NCBI GenBank assembly: GCA_030524525.1
Contig: JAUNGI010000015.1
Span: forward strand, 1-48,208
Origin: Lachnospiraceae bacterium
Lineage (GTDB): Bacteria > Bacillota > Clostridia > Lachnospirales > Lachnospiraceae
DNA length: 48,208 nucleotides
Reading direction: 5' to 3'
Shown here piece by piece: positions 8,738 through 17,664 of the stretch (positions are counted from its first letter, which is position 1; every line of letters starts with the position of its first letter). The notes beneath the pieces were generated by a model that saw only the letters and a program-made list of their open reading frames with translations, was not told the origin of the DNA and did no database searches. A program made the translations under genes and the position numbers.

Positions 8738-9592
8738 ATGAAGGCAGCAAGAAAGCTCATTTTTGTCGTTCTGCTGATGCTTTTCGCGTTGGCGCTGACG
8801 GCATGCGGCGATAAGGGGGAATCCGAAAAGGAAGAAGAGACGAAGAGCGAAGCGACGCCCGGTCAGGACGATAAAAAGCCGGAGGCGACGCCCACCGAAG
8901 CGCCGGACTACCCGACGATCGACTGGTCGGAGATCCCGGAGGCCTCGGAGGAGGATTTCAAGGCAGAGAAGGCGGGCGGCGGAGTCGTTATCACGGAATA
9001 TTATGGAGAGGGCGGCAACGTCAAGATCCCCGCGCAGATCCGCGGCTATGACGTTGTGTATATCAATGAGGCGTTTCAGGATTGCGAAACGATCACCGGC
9101 GTTTATATTCCCGACACGGTAACGGAGATCCGTTCGTACGCATTCCAAAACAGCAAGGAGCTGACCTACGTCCGGCTGCCGGAAACGCTGCGGGCTATGG
9201 GAGCTCAGGCGTTTGAGGGCACGGCATGGCTGGAAGCCAGAATGGCGTACGATCCGCTTGTGATCGAAAACGGCATCGTGATCGAAGGGCGGAACTGCTC
9301 CGGCGACGTGACGATCCCGGAGGGCGTATATATGATCGGCGCGTCTGCGTTCTACGGCTGCGAGGGGCTGACAAGCGTAGCTCTGCCGGACAGTCTGGAA
9401 CGGATCGAGATCTGGGCGTTTGCGAATTGCGGCAATTTGGTGGACATTACCGTTCCCGACGGCACCGCCAAGGTCGCCGCGCAGATTTTCAACGGAAGCG
9501 AAAAGGTTTCCGTGAAGTATAAGGGCACGACCTATTCCTACGAGGAGCTGGATGCGTGGTACGAGGCGCACCGGGAAGCAAACCCGATCTAG
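8738..9592 (+). CDS. BspA-type leucine-rich-repeat (LRR_5) lipoprotein
   Basis: The 284-residue protein has a lipoprotein signal (LLMLFALALTAC), a Glu/Lys/Thr/Pro linker and a domain of BspA-like leucine-rich repeats (YIPDTVTEIRSYAFQNSKEL, LPETLRAMGAQAFEGTAWL, IPEGVYMIGASAFYGCEGL, LPDSLERIEIWAFANCGNL). Such proteins usually display a solenoid on the cell surface for adhesion or binding; the ligand is unknown. GGAGG at 8723-8727 sets the start at 8738; an earlier in-frame ATG overlaps the ppdK terminator and is rejected. A short C-terminal tail after the repeats (SYEELDAWYEAHREANPI) looks helical. Confidence 0.88.
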   Translation: MKAARKLIFVVLLMLFALALTACGDKGESEKEEETKSEATPGQDDKKPEATPTEAPDYPTIDWSEIPEASEEDFKAEKAGGGVVITEYYGEGGNVKIPAQIRGYDVVYINEAFQDCETITGVYIPDTVTEIRSYAFQNSKELTYVRLPETLRAMGAQAFEGTAWLEARMAYDPLVIENGIVIEGRNCSGDVTIPEGVYMIGASAFYGCEGLTSVALPDSLERIEIWAFANCGNLVDITVPDGTAKVAAQIFNGSEKVSVKYKGTTYSYEELDAWYEAHREANPI

Positions 9593-9686
9593 ACGAAAGA
9601 AAAGAGCTTTTTGCCAAGCGGAACAAACCGGCGGACGGCAGGACGGAATTTTGGAATGGAAAATGGGGTAACCCTGTGAGGGAAAG

Positions 9687-12600
9687 ATGAGAACGAGAGA
9701 ATATGAGCTGCTTCTGGATTCGCTCCAGATGACCGGAATCTATGTGATACGGGAGGACGATCATAGGATTTTGTATTACAACCGGCGGGTAAAGGAGGTC
9801 GCTCCGAACGTTGCGCTGGGGACGGTCTGTCACGAGCTCTGGAAGGGGACCTGTGCGAACTGCCCGCTTCTGCATATCGGGGATCGGAAGGAAGCGCGTT
9901 CCATCAATTATGACGACCCGTTCGGGAAGGCGGTGGAGATTGCGGCGACGCGCATTCTCTGGGAGGACGACGTTCCCGCCTTTATGATCACGGTCACGCC
10001 CCATGCGGAAACCGCCCGTCAAATTTATCATAAGGTGCTGCGGGCGGACCTGAGCGCGGATCGTTACGAGATCGTCAAAGCCGACGACAGCGAGCTTTCG
10101 GATATGCAGGGACGTCTTACCTCGCTTTCCGACTGGCTGGAGGGGGTCGCCTGCCGCGGTTATATTTATGAAGAGGACGAGGAGCGGTACCGCAGATTCG
10201 TAGAGCCTTCAAGATTGCGGGAGGAGCTGAAAAAAGGCGCGAAGATACTGAGCTGCACCTATCGGCGCAGAGTGGGCGACCGCTACCGTTGGCATACGCT
10301 GGAGATCGTTCCCACCGAGGAGTATACGGACGAGACTCCGTGGGTGATGATTTATGTAAAGGATGTGCATGACATTTTCCACGAGGGACTGGAGCGGGAG
10401 GAAGTCAATATCCGCAATCAGGAGATCATCCGTTCGCTGGGCGAGATGAATTTTGCGGTCTATGTGGTGGATCTGCAGAGCGGCGGCGTTAATATCGTAC
10501 AGACCACGGAAAAGGTCAGAAGCGTGGTAAAGTCGGAGATCTTTCTGTGGGATCATATCTTTGAAGGGAAAGCCGCCGAGTATATCGCGTCGGAGGATCG
10601 GAAGGAATTTGCCGGCAGGTTCTCGCTTGCCGCCATGAGACAGGCGTGGCAGAACGGGGAGAAGAAGCGGCAGTTCGTCTGTCGGGCGCTGCTTGGCGGA
10701 AGGTGGCGCTATATCTCGATATCCGCCTTTTTTAAGGACAACCGGAGAAACGGCGGCTATGCGATCATGGCGTTTCAGGATGTGGACGAGCGGACGAGAA
10801 AAGACCGGGAGCGCACGCGGAACGACCGGAGAATGGCGGCGATCATCAAGTCCCGCTATGGCAGTTTGAGCACGGTCGATCTGGAAACCGGAAGCTGCGA
10901 GCGGTTCGACTTGGAGAACGGCCGTACCGACAGACGGCGGGAAGGACGCCTTGAGGATTATATCCGTCAGGGGCTGGAAGAGCATGTGGCGGAAGCCGAC
11001 AAGCAGAGCTTCCGGGAGATGTTCTCGCTGGAAGCTCTGCGCAAAAAGGCGGAGACGGTAGAGGACTTTAAGGAGGAGATATTCCGATACCGGCTCAAAG
11101 GCACGCCGGTGCGGTGGGCAGAGGTGCACGTGCTGTTTCTGCGGCAGGGAGAAAAGACCATCGTTCAAATGCTGGGCCGCGACATAACGGAGAAAAAGCG
11201 GCAGGAAGATCGGGCGCGCAGAGAGGCAATGGATAAAGCCGCGATCATCAACAGCCTGAGCGGGATGTTTTTCGCCACCTATTACATGGATCTGGAGCGC
11301 GATACGTTCCGCACGATAACGCAGAAGGCGGAGGTCGGCAGCGTTCTTGGCGACGAGAGAAACTGTACGCAGGCGCTGCAGAGATATGCGGAAACCTTTG
11401 TCTGTCCGGAGGACAGGGAAGAATATCTGAAACAGATCAATCAGGAGAATCTGCTGAAAACGCTGAGCAGGGAGCATCCGTTTCAGGCGTTTGAGTACCG
11501 GATGCTGCCGGACGAGAGCGGTCGGCGGGCGTGGATCCGCGCCACCGTTGTGCTGGCGGAGACCGCAAGCGACGGCAGACCCGCGCGGGCGCTCTATGTG
11601 GCGCAGGATGTGACGGAAAGCAAGCAGCAGGAGGAACGGGAGCAGCAGGCGCTGAAAGAGGCGTGCGAGGCGGCGAATCATGCCAACGCCGCCAAGAGCG
11701 AATTTATGTCGAGAATGAGCCACGATATCCGGACGCCGATGAACGCGATCATCGGCATGACGGCGATCGCCGGGCGCTATTTGGACGATAAGGAACGGGT
11801 TGCGGACTGCCTGAGCAAAATCACCGTCTCCAGCAAGCACCTTCTGTCGCTGATCAATGAAGTTCTTGACATGAGCAAGATCGAATCCGGAAAGATCGAT
11901 TTGGCGGAGGAGGAGATCAATCTCTCCGATCTGATCGGGAATCTTGTCACCATGATCCGACCTTCCATCGAGGAGAAAAAGCAGAATCTCGACGTGCGCA
12001 TCACGAACGTGGAGCACGAGGAAGTGATCGGAGATTCCATGCGGCTGCAGCAGATCTTTACGAATATTCTGGGCAACGCCATGAAGTATACGCCGCCGGG
12101 TGGCAGCATCGAAATGGAAATTCACGAGAGGGCGTCGTCGGCTTACGGCTATGCGTCCTATGAATTCATCTTCCGGGACAACGGCATCGGGATGAGCCGG
12201 GAGTTTCAGGAGAAGCTGTTTGAACCCTTCAGCCGCGCGGAGGATTCGCGGGTCAGCAAGATCGAAGGAACCGGTCTTGGCATGACCATTGCAAGAAACA
12301 TCGCCCGCAGGATGAGCGGGGACATCACGGTGGAAAGCGAGCTTGGCAAAGGAACGCAGTTCAACGTGTTCCTGTCTCTGCGGCTTATGAACACCGCGGG
12401 TCCGAACACGGAAAAGCTTGCGGATCTGCCGGTGCTGGTGGCGGACGACGACGAAACGGCGGCCGCTTCCACCTGCCTGATCTTGGAAAATATCGGGATG
12501 CAGGGCGAATATGTGCTGAACGGCAGAGAGGCGGTGGAGCGCGTATGGGCGCGCCGAGAGAGTGGGCAGGATTATTTCGCCGTGATCTTAGACTGGAAAA

Positions 12601-13238
12601 TGCCGGATATGGACGGCGTGGAAACGGCGAGGGAGATCCGCAGAAAGGTCGGCCCGGACGTCCCGATCATCATACTGTCCGCATACGACTGGAGCGGCGT
12701 GGAGGAAGAAGCGCGCAGCGCCGGCGTGAACGGATTTATTTCCAAGCCGCTGTTCAAGTCCCGGCTCGTATATCTGTTCAATCAGCTGGCGGGGAACGAT
12801 CCGGAATCGAAACCGATTTCCGCGGAGAGAAAGGAAAATCCGCTGCCGCCGGGGAAGCGGGTCCTGCTTGTGGAGGACAACGAGCTGAACCGGGAGATCG
12901 CAGAGGAGATCCTCGGTCAGGCCGGCGTGCTTGTGGAAAGCGCCGAGAACGGAAAAGAGGCGCTGGAGCGCTTTGCGCAGAGCGAACAAGAGTATTACGA
13001 TATGATCTTTATGGATATTCAGATGCCGGTCATGAACGGCTATGAGGCGGCTGCCGCCATCCGCAGACTTCCCCGGAAGGACGCCCCGCGGGTGCCGATC
13101 GTGGCGATGACCGCCAACGCCTTTGCGGAGGACATTCGGCGAAGCCGGAAGGCGGGCATGAACGAGCATCTTACCAAGCCGCTGGATATTGAGGCGCTGA
13201 TGAAGTGTCTGGAAAAGTGGCTGGGCGGGGACTGCTGA
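9687..13238 (+). CDS. Multi-PAS hybrid sensor histidine kinase with two receiver domains
   Basis: This 1183-residue protein has no obvious signal peptide or transmembrane segment, so it probably senses inside the cytoplasm. The first 670 residues look like a series of PAS-like modules; the first carries a cysteine cluster (CHELWKGTCANCP, about residues 52-64). HisKA follows, with His679 in SHDIRTPMNAIIG, then the ATPase domain with NILGNAMKYTPPGG, DNGIGM and GTGLGM. Two receiver domains follow, with phosphoacceptors Asp969 (ILDWKMPDMDG) and Asp1110 (FMDIQMPVMNG). No HPt domain or output domain is present, so phosphotransfer must go to another protein. No dedicated response regulator lies next to it. 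Confidence 0.93.
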   Translation: MRTREYELLLDSLQMTGIYVIREDDHRILYYNRRVKEVAPNVALGTVCHELWKGTCANCPLLHIGDRKEARSINYDDPFGKAVEIAATRILWEDDVPAFMITVTPHAETARQIYHKVLRADLSADRYEIVKADDSELSDMQGRLTSLSDWLEGVACRGYIYEEDEERYRRFVEPSRLREELKKGAKILSCTYRRRVGDRYRWHTLEIVPTEEYTDETPWVMIYVKDVHDIFHEGLEREEVNIRNQEIIRSLGEMNFAVYVVDLQSGGVNIVQTTEKVRSVVKSEIFLWDHIFEGKAAEYIASEDRKEFAGRFSLAAMRQAWQNGEKKRQFVCRALLGGRWRYISISAFFKDNRRNGGYAIMAFQDVDERTRKDRERTRNDRRMAAIIKSRYGSLSTVDLETGSCERFDLENGRTDRRREGRLEDYIRQGLEEHVAEADKQSFREMFSLEALRKKAETVEDFKEEIFRYRLKGTPVRWAEVHVLFLRQGEKTIVQMLGRDITEKKRQEDRARREAMDKAAIINSLSGMFFATYYMDLERDTFRTITQKAEVGSVLGDERNCTQALQRYAETFVCPEDREEYLKQINQENLLKTLSREHPFQAFEYRMLPDESGRRAWIRATVVLAETASDGRPARALYVAQDVTESKQQEEREQQALKEACEAANHANAAKSEFMSRMSHDIRTPMNAIIGMTAIAGRYLDDKERVADCLSKITVSSKHLLSLINEVLDMSKIESGKIDLAEEEINLSDLIGNLVTMIRPSIEEKKQNLDVRITNVEHEEVIGDSMRLQQIFTNILGNAMKYTPPGGSIEMEIHERASSAYGYASYEFIFRDNGIGMSREFQEKLFEPFSRAEDSRVSKIEGTGLGMTIARNIARRMSGDITVESELGKGTQFNVFLSLRLMNTAGPNTEKLADLPVLVADDDETAAASTCLILENIGMQGEYVLNGREAVERVWARRESGQDYFAVILDWKMPDMDGVETAREIRRKVGPDVPIIILSAYDWSGVEEEARSAGVNGFISKPLFKSRLVYLFNQLAGNDPESKPISAERKENPLPPGKRVLLVEDNELNREIAEEILGQAGVLVESAENGKEALERFAQSEQEYYDMIFMDIQMPVMNGYEAAAAIRRLPRKDAPRVPIVAMTANAFAEDIRRSRKAGMNEHLTKPLDIEALMKCLEKWLGGDC

Positions 13239-13296
13239 GAAAGACCTTCGTCAGTGCCCTTGGATCGGTAGATCGTAGGTCAGGAGGTTTTTGCCC

Positions 13297-13440
13297 GTGA
13301 AACAGGGCTGCGTGTTCCGCAGCATCCGAACGGCGGCACGACTGTCGGTTCCTGATTCGGGGGGGGGCGATACCGAAACGATCAATTTATTCGCTTGGCA
13401 TATCTGTGCTTTAGCGGCATGGGAATGCAAAAAAGATTAA
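13297..13440 (+). CDS. Possible 47-residue small ORF with a nine-G tract, upstream of lacI-type gene
   Basis: A GTG codon lies 9 bases after a perfect AGGAGG (13282-13287) and opens a 47-codon frame ending 13 bases before the LacI-family gene. It contains four Cys and three Trp codons and a run of nine G (13359-13367) read as Gly-Gly-Gly. No homologue is recognised. It could be a leader peptide, a slippage-prone switch or chance. The evidence is only the ribosome-binding site, the open frame and the position. Confidence 0.25.
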   Translation: MKQGCVFRSIRTAARLSVPDSGGGDTETINLFAWHICALAAWECKKD

Positions 13441-13453
13441 GAATGGAGAGAAT

Positions 13454-14431
13454 ATGGCAAGCATCAATGACGTGGCGAAAGCAGCAAAAGTAGCAAAGAG
13501 TACCGTCTCCTTGGTCTTGAATAACAGCGAGCATGTATCGGAGGAAACCAGAAAAAGAGTGGAGGAAGCCATTCGTAAGCTGGATTATCATCCGAGTCAG
13601 CTTGCAAGAAATCTATCCAGAAAAAAAACCAATCTGATCGGCATTGTGATACCTGACGCCTCCCATCCGTTTTATGGAACCTTTTTGAAGTATGCGGAGG
13701 AGGCGTTGTATCGAAGGGGCTATAAAACTTTGCTTTGTGAAACGGTGGAGCGCGAAAACTTGGAAGAAGAATTTATTTCCATGCTGAAGCGGCACACCAT
13801 AGACGGAATTATTATGGGAGCGCATTCGCTGATTCATAACGGATATAATCACTTGGGTAAGCCTGTTGTGGCGTTTGATCGAAAGCTGGCGGAAGATATT
13901 CCGATTGTCCGCGCCGACCACGAAGGCGGCGGAAGATTGGCGGCTGCAAAGCTGCTGGAAAAGGGGTGTAAAAAGGTGGTTCAGGTCAGCGGCTCCGGGC
14001 TTGTCAATACTCCTGCGCATAAGTATCATGTAACCTTTGAAGAGGAGCTGCGGAAGAACGGCGTAAACGTAATTGATGTGGAAATGCCGCATAATGCCTT
14101 TGGAGAAACGGACTTTTTAAGGACGGCAGAGAAGATTTTTCGGGAGTATCAGGATTTTGACGCTATTTTCGGCGCGGATATGGTAATACAGGCATGTCTC
14201 CGAGAGGCAAGAATCCGGAATATCCGGGTACCTGAGGATTGTCGTATGCTGGCATACGACGGGACCTATATTACGAGAATGTGCGGGGTACCAATCAATT
14301 CCGTTGTGCAGCCGATTGGAGAATTGGCGGATGCCTGTGTCGCTTATATCGACAAAATTATTAACGGCGAAGAGGTGGATGAATTTGAAAAGATAATCCC
14401 GGTGGCTTATCAGGAGGGTGACACTCTTTGA
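13454..14431 (+). CDS. LacI-family transcriptional repressor, probable regulator of the sucrose/fructoside locus
   Basis: The 325-residue regulator has an N-terminal LacI helix-turn-helix (SINDVAKAAKVAKSTVSLVL) and hinge region (LDYHPSQLARNLSRKKTNLI), followed by a periplasmic-binding-protein-like sensor domain (IGIVIPDASHPFYGTFLKYA; AFDRKL; the late segment CRMLAYDGTYITRMCGVPIN). It lies directly upstream of GH32, a sugar symporter and fructokinase on the same strand, with palindromic CGAACCGGTTCG-type sites in between. This implies that it represses that operon and responds to a fructose-containing sugar. GGAGAG precedes the ATG by a short gap. The effector is inference. Confidence 0.9.
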   Translation: MASINDVAKAAKVAKSTVSLVLNNSEHVSEETRKRVEEAIRKLDYHPSQLARNLSRKKTNLIGIVIPDASHPFYGTFLKYAEEALYRRGYKTLLCETVERENLEEEFISMLKRHTIDGIIMGAHSLIHNGYNHLGKPVVAFDRKLAEDIPIVRADHEGGGRLAAAKLLEKGCKKVVQVSGSGLVNTPAHKYHVTFEEELRKNGVNVIDVEMPHNAFGETDFLRTAEKIFREYQDFDAIFGADMVIQACLREARIRNIRVPEDCRMLAYDGTYITRMCGVPINSVVQPIGELADACVAYIDKIINGEEVDEFEKIIPVAYQEGDTL

Positions 14432-14497
14432 TTTGGTGAATGTGTACAGAAAACGAGATTTACAGTTGTATAAAATGTAGAAAGTGATAGGAGGCTA

Positions 14498-14526
14498 TTG
14501 ACTTTATCGGCTCTGTTTGCTAACAT
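14498..14526 (+). promoter_or_regulatory. Promoter of the GH32-transporter-fructokinase operon
   Basis: TTGACT (14498-14503), a 17-base spacer and TAACAT (14521-14526). The predicted transcription start falls just before the first operator arm, a classical repression layout. Confidence 0.65.
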
Positions 14527-14537
14527 ATAGACAATAA

Positions 14538-14592
14538 AACCGGTTCGATGGAAGACGTCGAACCTTTCAAAAGCCGCGACATCGAACCGGTT
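14538..14592 (+). promoter_or_regulatory. LacI-type operator pair, 13-bp perfect inverted repeat
   Basis: AACCGGTTCGATG (14538-14550) and CATCGAACCGGTT (14580-14592) are exact inverted copies separated by 29 bases. The right arm extends to the 14-bp palindrome TCGAACCGGTTCGA (14582-14595). A weaker half-site, GTCGAACCTTTC, sits between them. The CCGG-centred palindrome is typical of LacI-family operators. In RNA the arms could also form a hairpin just before the ribosome-binding site. Confidence 0.8.
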
Positions 14593-14619
14593 CGAAAACA
14601 TGAAAAAGGAGGTAAGACT

Positions 14620-16284
14620 ATGGGGGCTATTTATTCCGGCGAGTACCGATGTTTGGAGATATTCGCAAAGTCGGAGGACGGTAAAAAGAGCACGGTTTTG
14701 GTTGTCGGACCGTCCGGCAAGGCAAGCGTCTATCCGGCAGGGAAATGGCAGTATCGGCTGATAAAGATTCCGCTGGAAAAAAACTGTGGATATGAGGTAA
14801 GGCTCGAGAATTGCACCGCGAGTATCTGTTACTTATCGGAAGCCGACGACATTTTGGACAGGGGCGTTTGTTTTCTGGAATATTCCGACGGAAACTGGAG
14901 GAAGACGGACAATCTGAAAGAATGGTATCAGACGCCGAACCGTGAACAGTATCATTTCTGCCCTTACAAAAACTGGATCAACGATCCGAACGGACTGTGC
15001 TGGTACCGTGGCTACTATCATATGTATTATCAGGCAAATCCACATTCACAGGAATGGGGGCATATGTATTGGGGACACGCCGCAAGCAGGGACTGCGTCC
15101 ATTGGGTTCATCTTCCCTTTGTTCTGATGCCGCAGGAAGAAATCCTGAATGCAAAGGACCGAAAGGGAGGCGCTTTTTCCGGCAGCGCGGTCGTTCTGGA
15201 AGACCGAATCCGGTTTTATCTGACAAGGCATTTCGGACCGCCCGACGACAGTGAGGAAGAAACCGTTCAATATCAGACGATGGTGGAGTCTGAGGACGGG
15301 ATACATTTCGGAGAAGAAAAAACCATTGTTGAAAAGCCGAATTCGGACTTCTCGTTTAATTTCAGGGACCCAAAGGTTATCCGGTACGATAATTGCTGGC
15401 AGATGGTCATTGGAACCCGGATAAAAAATGTTCCGTCGATTGTGCGTTATACCTCGTCGGATGGAGAGAACTGGAAATACGGTGGGGTCGTCCTCGAAGA
15501 AAAGACCGAAGGAGTATACACCTTTGAATGTCCCGATATTTTTCCGCTGTCAAGTGAGATGGTTTTGACGGGCGCATGGATGTTTTATGCGGACGAACAG
15601 AGAAGATTTCAGCCGACCTATTATTATCTGGGAAATTACCGGAACGGAAGGTTCGAAATCCGGGATCGGGGACTGTACGATTTTGCGGGCAATTTTTACG
15701 CGGCGCAGTCCTTTGAGCATGAGGGAAGAAGAATTGCAATCGGCTGGATTTCCGATTTTTATCAGGAGCATTGTCCGGAAGAAAACGGCGCCTACGGAAG
15801 CATGGCGATTCCGAGGGAACTGTTTATGGAAAACCAAAGGCTGTATATCCGGCCGATAAAAGAAATTTACCGGCTAAAGGGGAAGTGTTACTGCAATGTG
15901 GAACGGCAAAATGTCAGATTGAAGCATTTGAACAACAATTCCTATTATGCGCGGCTTACGTTTTCCGCGAATGCTGACTTTGAGATCCTGCTCGGGAAAT
16001 CAGAGGTCGGGGAAATCCGACTGGTGCGGAAGAGCGAAACGCTTCAAATCGTTACAACGGGCGTGAAATCGCATTATGTGCAGTTTGTAACCGAGCTGAA
16101 GGAACTGAGAGAGCTGGAGATTTTTGTGGATCGGCGTACGGTAGAAGTTTTTGCAAACAATGGGGAGTGCGCCGGAACCAAGCTGTTTTACGGGGAGAGA
16201 GATGGGATTTTCGAAGCGGAGTTTGAAAAAGAGGACGCGGCAGAGAAAATTGAAGTTTACGAGATGAAGGGTATTTGGAGGTAA
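14620..16284 (+). CDS. GH32 beta-fructosidase (sucrose/fructan hydrolase), cytoplasmic
   Basis: The 554-residue enzyme should cleave terminal fructose from sucrose or short fructans. The three GH32 active-site blocks are present: nucleophile Asp122 in NWINDPNG, the transition-state Asp250 in FRDPK and acid/base Glu303 in FECPD. About 105 residues precede the five-bladed propeller, and a C-terminal beta-sandwich ends around VDRRTVEVFANNGE. There is no signal peptide, so the substrate must be imported by the next gene product. AAAGGAGGT six bases upstream fixes the ATG; an earlier ATG at 14548 lies inside the operator. Without a PTS gene here, unphosphorylated sucrose or fructo-oligosaccharide is the likely substrate. 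Confidence 0.93.
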   Translation: MGAIYSGEYRCLEIFAKSEDGKKSTVLVVGPSGKASVYPAGKWQYRLIKIPLEKNCGYEVRLENCTASICYLSEADDILDRGVCFLEYSDGNWRKTDNLKEWYQTPNREQYHFCPYKNWINDPNGLCWYRGYYHMYYQANPHSQEWGHMYWGHAASRDCVHWVHLPFVLMPQEEILNAKDRKGGAFSGSAVVLEDRIRFYLTRHFGPPDDSEEETVQYQTMVESEDGIHFGEEKTIVEKPNSDFSFNFRDPKVIRYDNCWQMVIGTRIKNVPSIVRYTSSDGENWKYGGVVLEEKTEGVYTFECPDIFPLSSEMVLTGAWMFYADEQRRFQPTYYYLGNYRNGRFEIRDRGLYDFAGNFYAAQSFEHEGRRIAIGWISDFYQEHCPEENGAYGSMAIPRELFMENQRLYIRPIKEIYRLKGKCYCNVERQNVRLKHLNNNSYYARLTFSANADFEILLGKSEVGEIRLVRKSETLQIVTTGVKSHYVQFVTELKELRELEIFVDRRTVEVFANNGECAGTKLFYGERDGIFEAEFEKEDAAEKIEVYEMKGIWR

Positions 16285-16288
16285 GCAA

Positions 16289-17635
16289 ATGAAAACGAAA
16301 AAAAGCTTGAAACTGAGAGAAAGAATTTCTTACGCCTGCGGAGACGCCGCAAGCAACGTTGTTTGGGCGGCGTTAGGAGCCTTCGTAATGATGTATTATA
16401 CCGATGTGGCGCATGTGAATGCCGGTGTCATCGGCGTTATTATGATGGTCTCCCGTTTTTTGGACGGCGCGTCCGATCTGATTATGGGACTGATCGTGGA
16501 CAGAACCAAGTCAAAATACGGAAAAGCAAGACCGTGGTTGTTGCGGATCGCCATCCCGTTTGCGATTGCAACCGTATTGATGTTCTCGGTTCCTGATTTT
16601 ACCGATAAGGGGAAAATTATTTACATATTTGTCACGTACAACCTTGTTATGACCATGTATACGATGATCAATCTTCCGTACGGCTCCCTGAGTACGCTGA
16701 TGACTGACGAACCGTATGAAAGAAGCATCCTGAATATTTTCAGACAGATTTTTGCTCAGATTACCAGTTTGATTATTACTTCTGCAACGCTCCCGTTGAT
16801 TAAAGTGTTTGGAGAGGGGCAGAAAGCATGGACAATTACCTACGGAATTTTTGCAGCGGCAGCGGCTGTTCTTTTCCTGATTTGTTTTGCGGGAACGAAG
16901 GAGACGGTCGGCGTTTCTGCAAAGGAGCGGGAGGTCGTTCCTGTGAAGAAGGCATTGCTTTCCCTGCTGAAAAACAAGTGCTGGATCATTTCGATGTTTT
17001 TGGGAACCGGAACCTGTTTGTTCTATATGGCGATCTCTACGGTAAACAGCTATTTCTGCGTACAGGTTCTTCATAAAAAGAGCATGGTAGGAACCTTGAA
17101 CGCGGCATATATTGCGCCTATGATTGTATTTTTCTTCTTGATGGCGCCGATTGTAAAGAGGATTGGAAAGAAAAACACGAATCTCCTTGGCTGGCTGCTT
17201 ATTCTGCTGAGCTACATTCCGCTGCTCTTTGCCATGACGTCGGTTCCTGCGTTAATTGCCTGCTCGGTTCTCCGGGGAATCGGTTATGCCTGTGTCATGG
17301 GCGTACAGTTTGCAATTATCGGCGACAGCGTTGAATACGGTGAGTGGAAGACAGGGGTTCGCTCGGAAGGCTTGGTTTTCAGTGCGCAAAGCTTTGGCTG
17401 CAAGGTTGGTATGGGTTTGGGAAGCGCCCTGATCGGAGCGCTCCTTTCGTGGAGTAAGTATGACGGAGAGCTGACCGTTCAGCCGGATTCCGCAATTACT
17501 GTAATTAAGATATTATATGTCGGTATGCCCATACTTGTAGCGATTCTTCAAATGCTGTTGATGATTCCGTACACCATTGAAAAGGAATATGACCAAATGC
17601 ACAAGGAGCTGGAAGAAAGAGCTGCGGCAAAGTAA
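16289..17635 (+). CDS. GPH-family sugar:cation symporter
   Basis: The 448-residue membrane protein belongs to the glycoside-pentoside-hexuronide group of the major facilitator superfamily (MelB-like). It shows about twelve hydrophobic segments and the family signature around FLDGASDLIMGLIVDRTKSK and YGKARPWLLRIAIPF. The second half carries GVQFAIIGDSVEYGEWKTG, also typical. It starts 4 bases after the GH32 stop and is followed by fructokinase. It therefore most likely imports sucrose or short fructosides with Na+ or H+. Substrate and ion are inferred from neighbours only. Confidence 0.92.
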   Translation: MKTKKSLKLRERISYACGDAASNVVWAALGAFVMMYYTDVAHVNAGVIGVIMMVSRFLDGASDLIMGLIVDRTKSKYGKARPWLLRIAIPFAIATVLMFSVPDFTDKGKIIYIFVTYNLVMTMYTMINLPYGSLSTLMTDEPYERSILNIFRQIFAQITSLIITSATLPLIKVFGEGQKAWTITYGIFAAAAAVLFLICFAGTKETVGVSAKEREVVPVKKALLSLLKNKCWIISMFLGTGTCLFYMAISTVNSYFCVQVLHKKSMVGTLNAAYIAPMIVFFFLMAPIVKRIGKKNTNLLGWLLILLSYIPLLFAMTSVPALIACSVLRGIGYACVMGVQFAIIGDSVEYGEWKTGVRSEGLVFSAQSFGCKVGMGLGSALIGALLSWSKYDGELTVQPDSAITVIKILYVGMPILVAILQMLLMIPYTIEKEYDQMHKELEERAAAK

Positions 17636-17664
17636 AAATAATGGAATGGAAGGAGGCGTTTTCG

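Noticed and set aside
5899-8760. A 953-codon open frame on the minus strand
   Set aside because: It is the antisense of ppdK, arising from GC-rich codon bias. The plus-strand frame carries all dikinase motifs, and the minus frame has no recognisable domain.
10209-12125. A 638-codon open frame on the minus strand
   Set aside because: It is antisense to the hybrid sensor kinase, whose plus-strand motifs are unambiguous.
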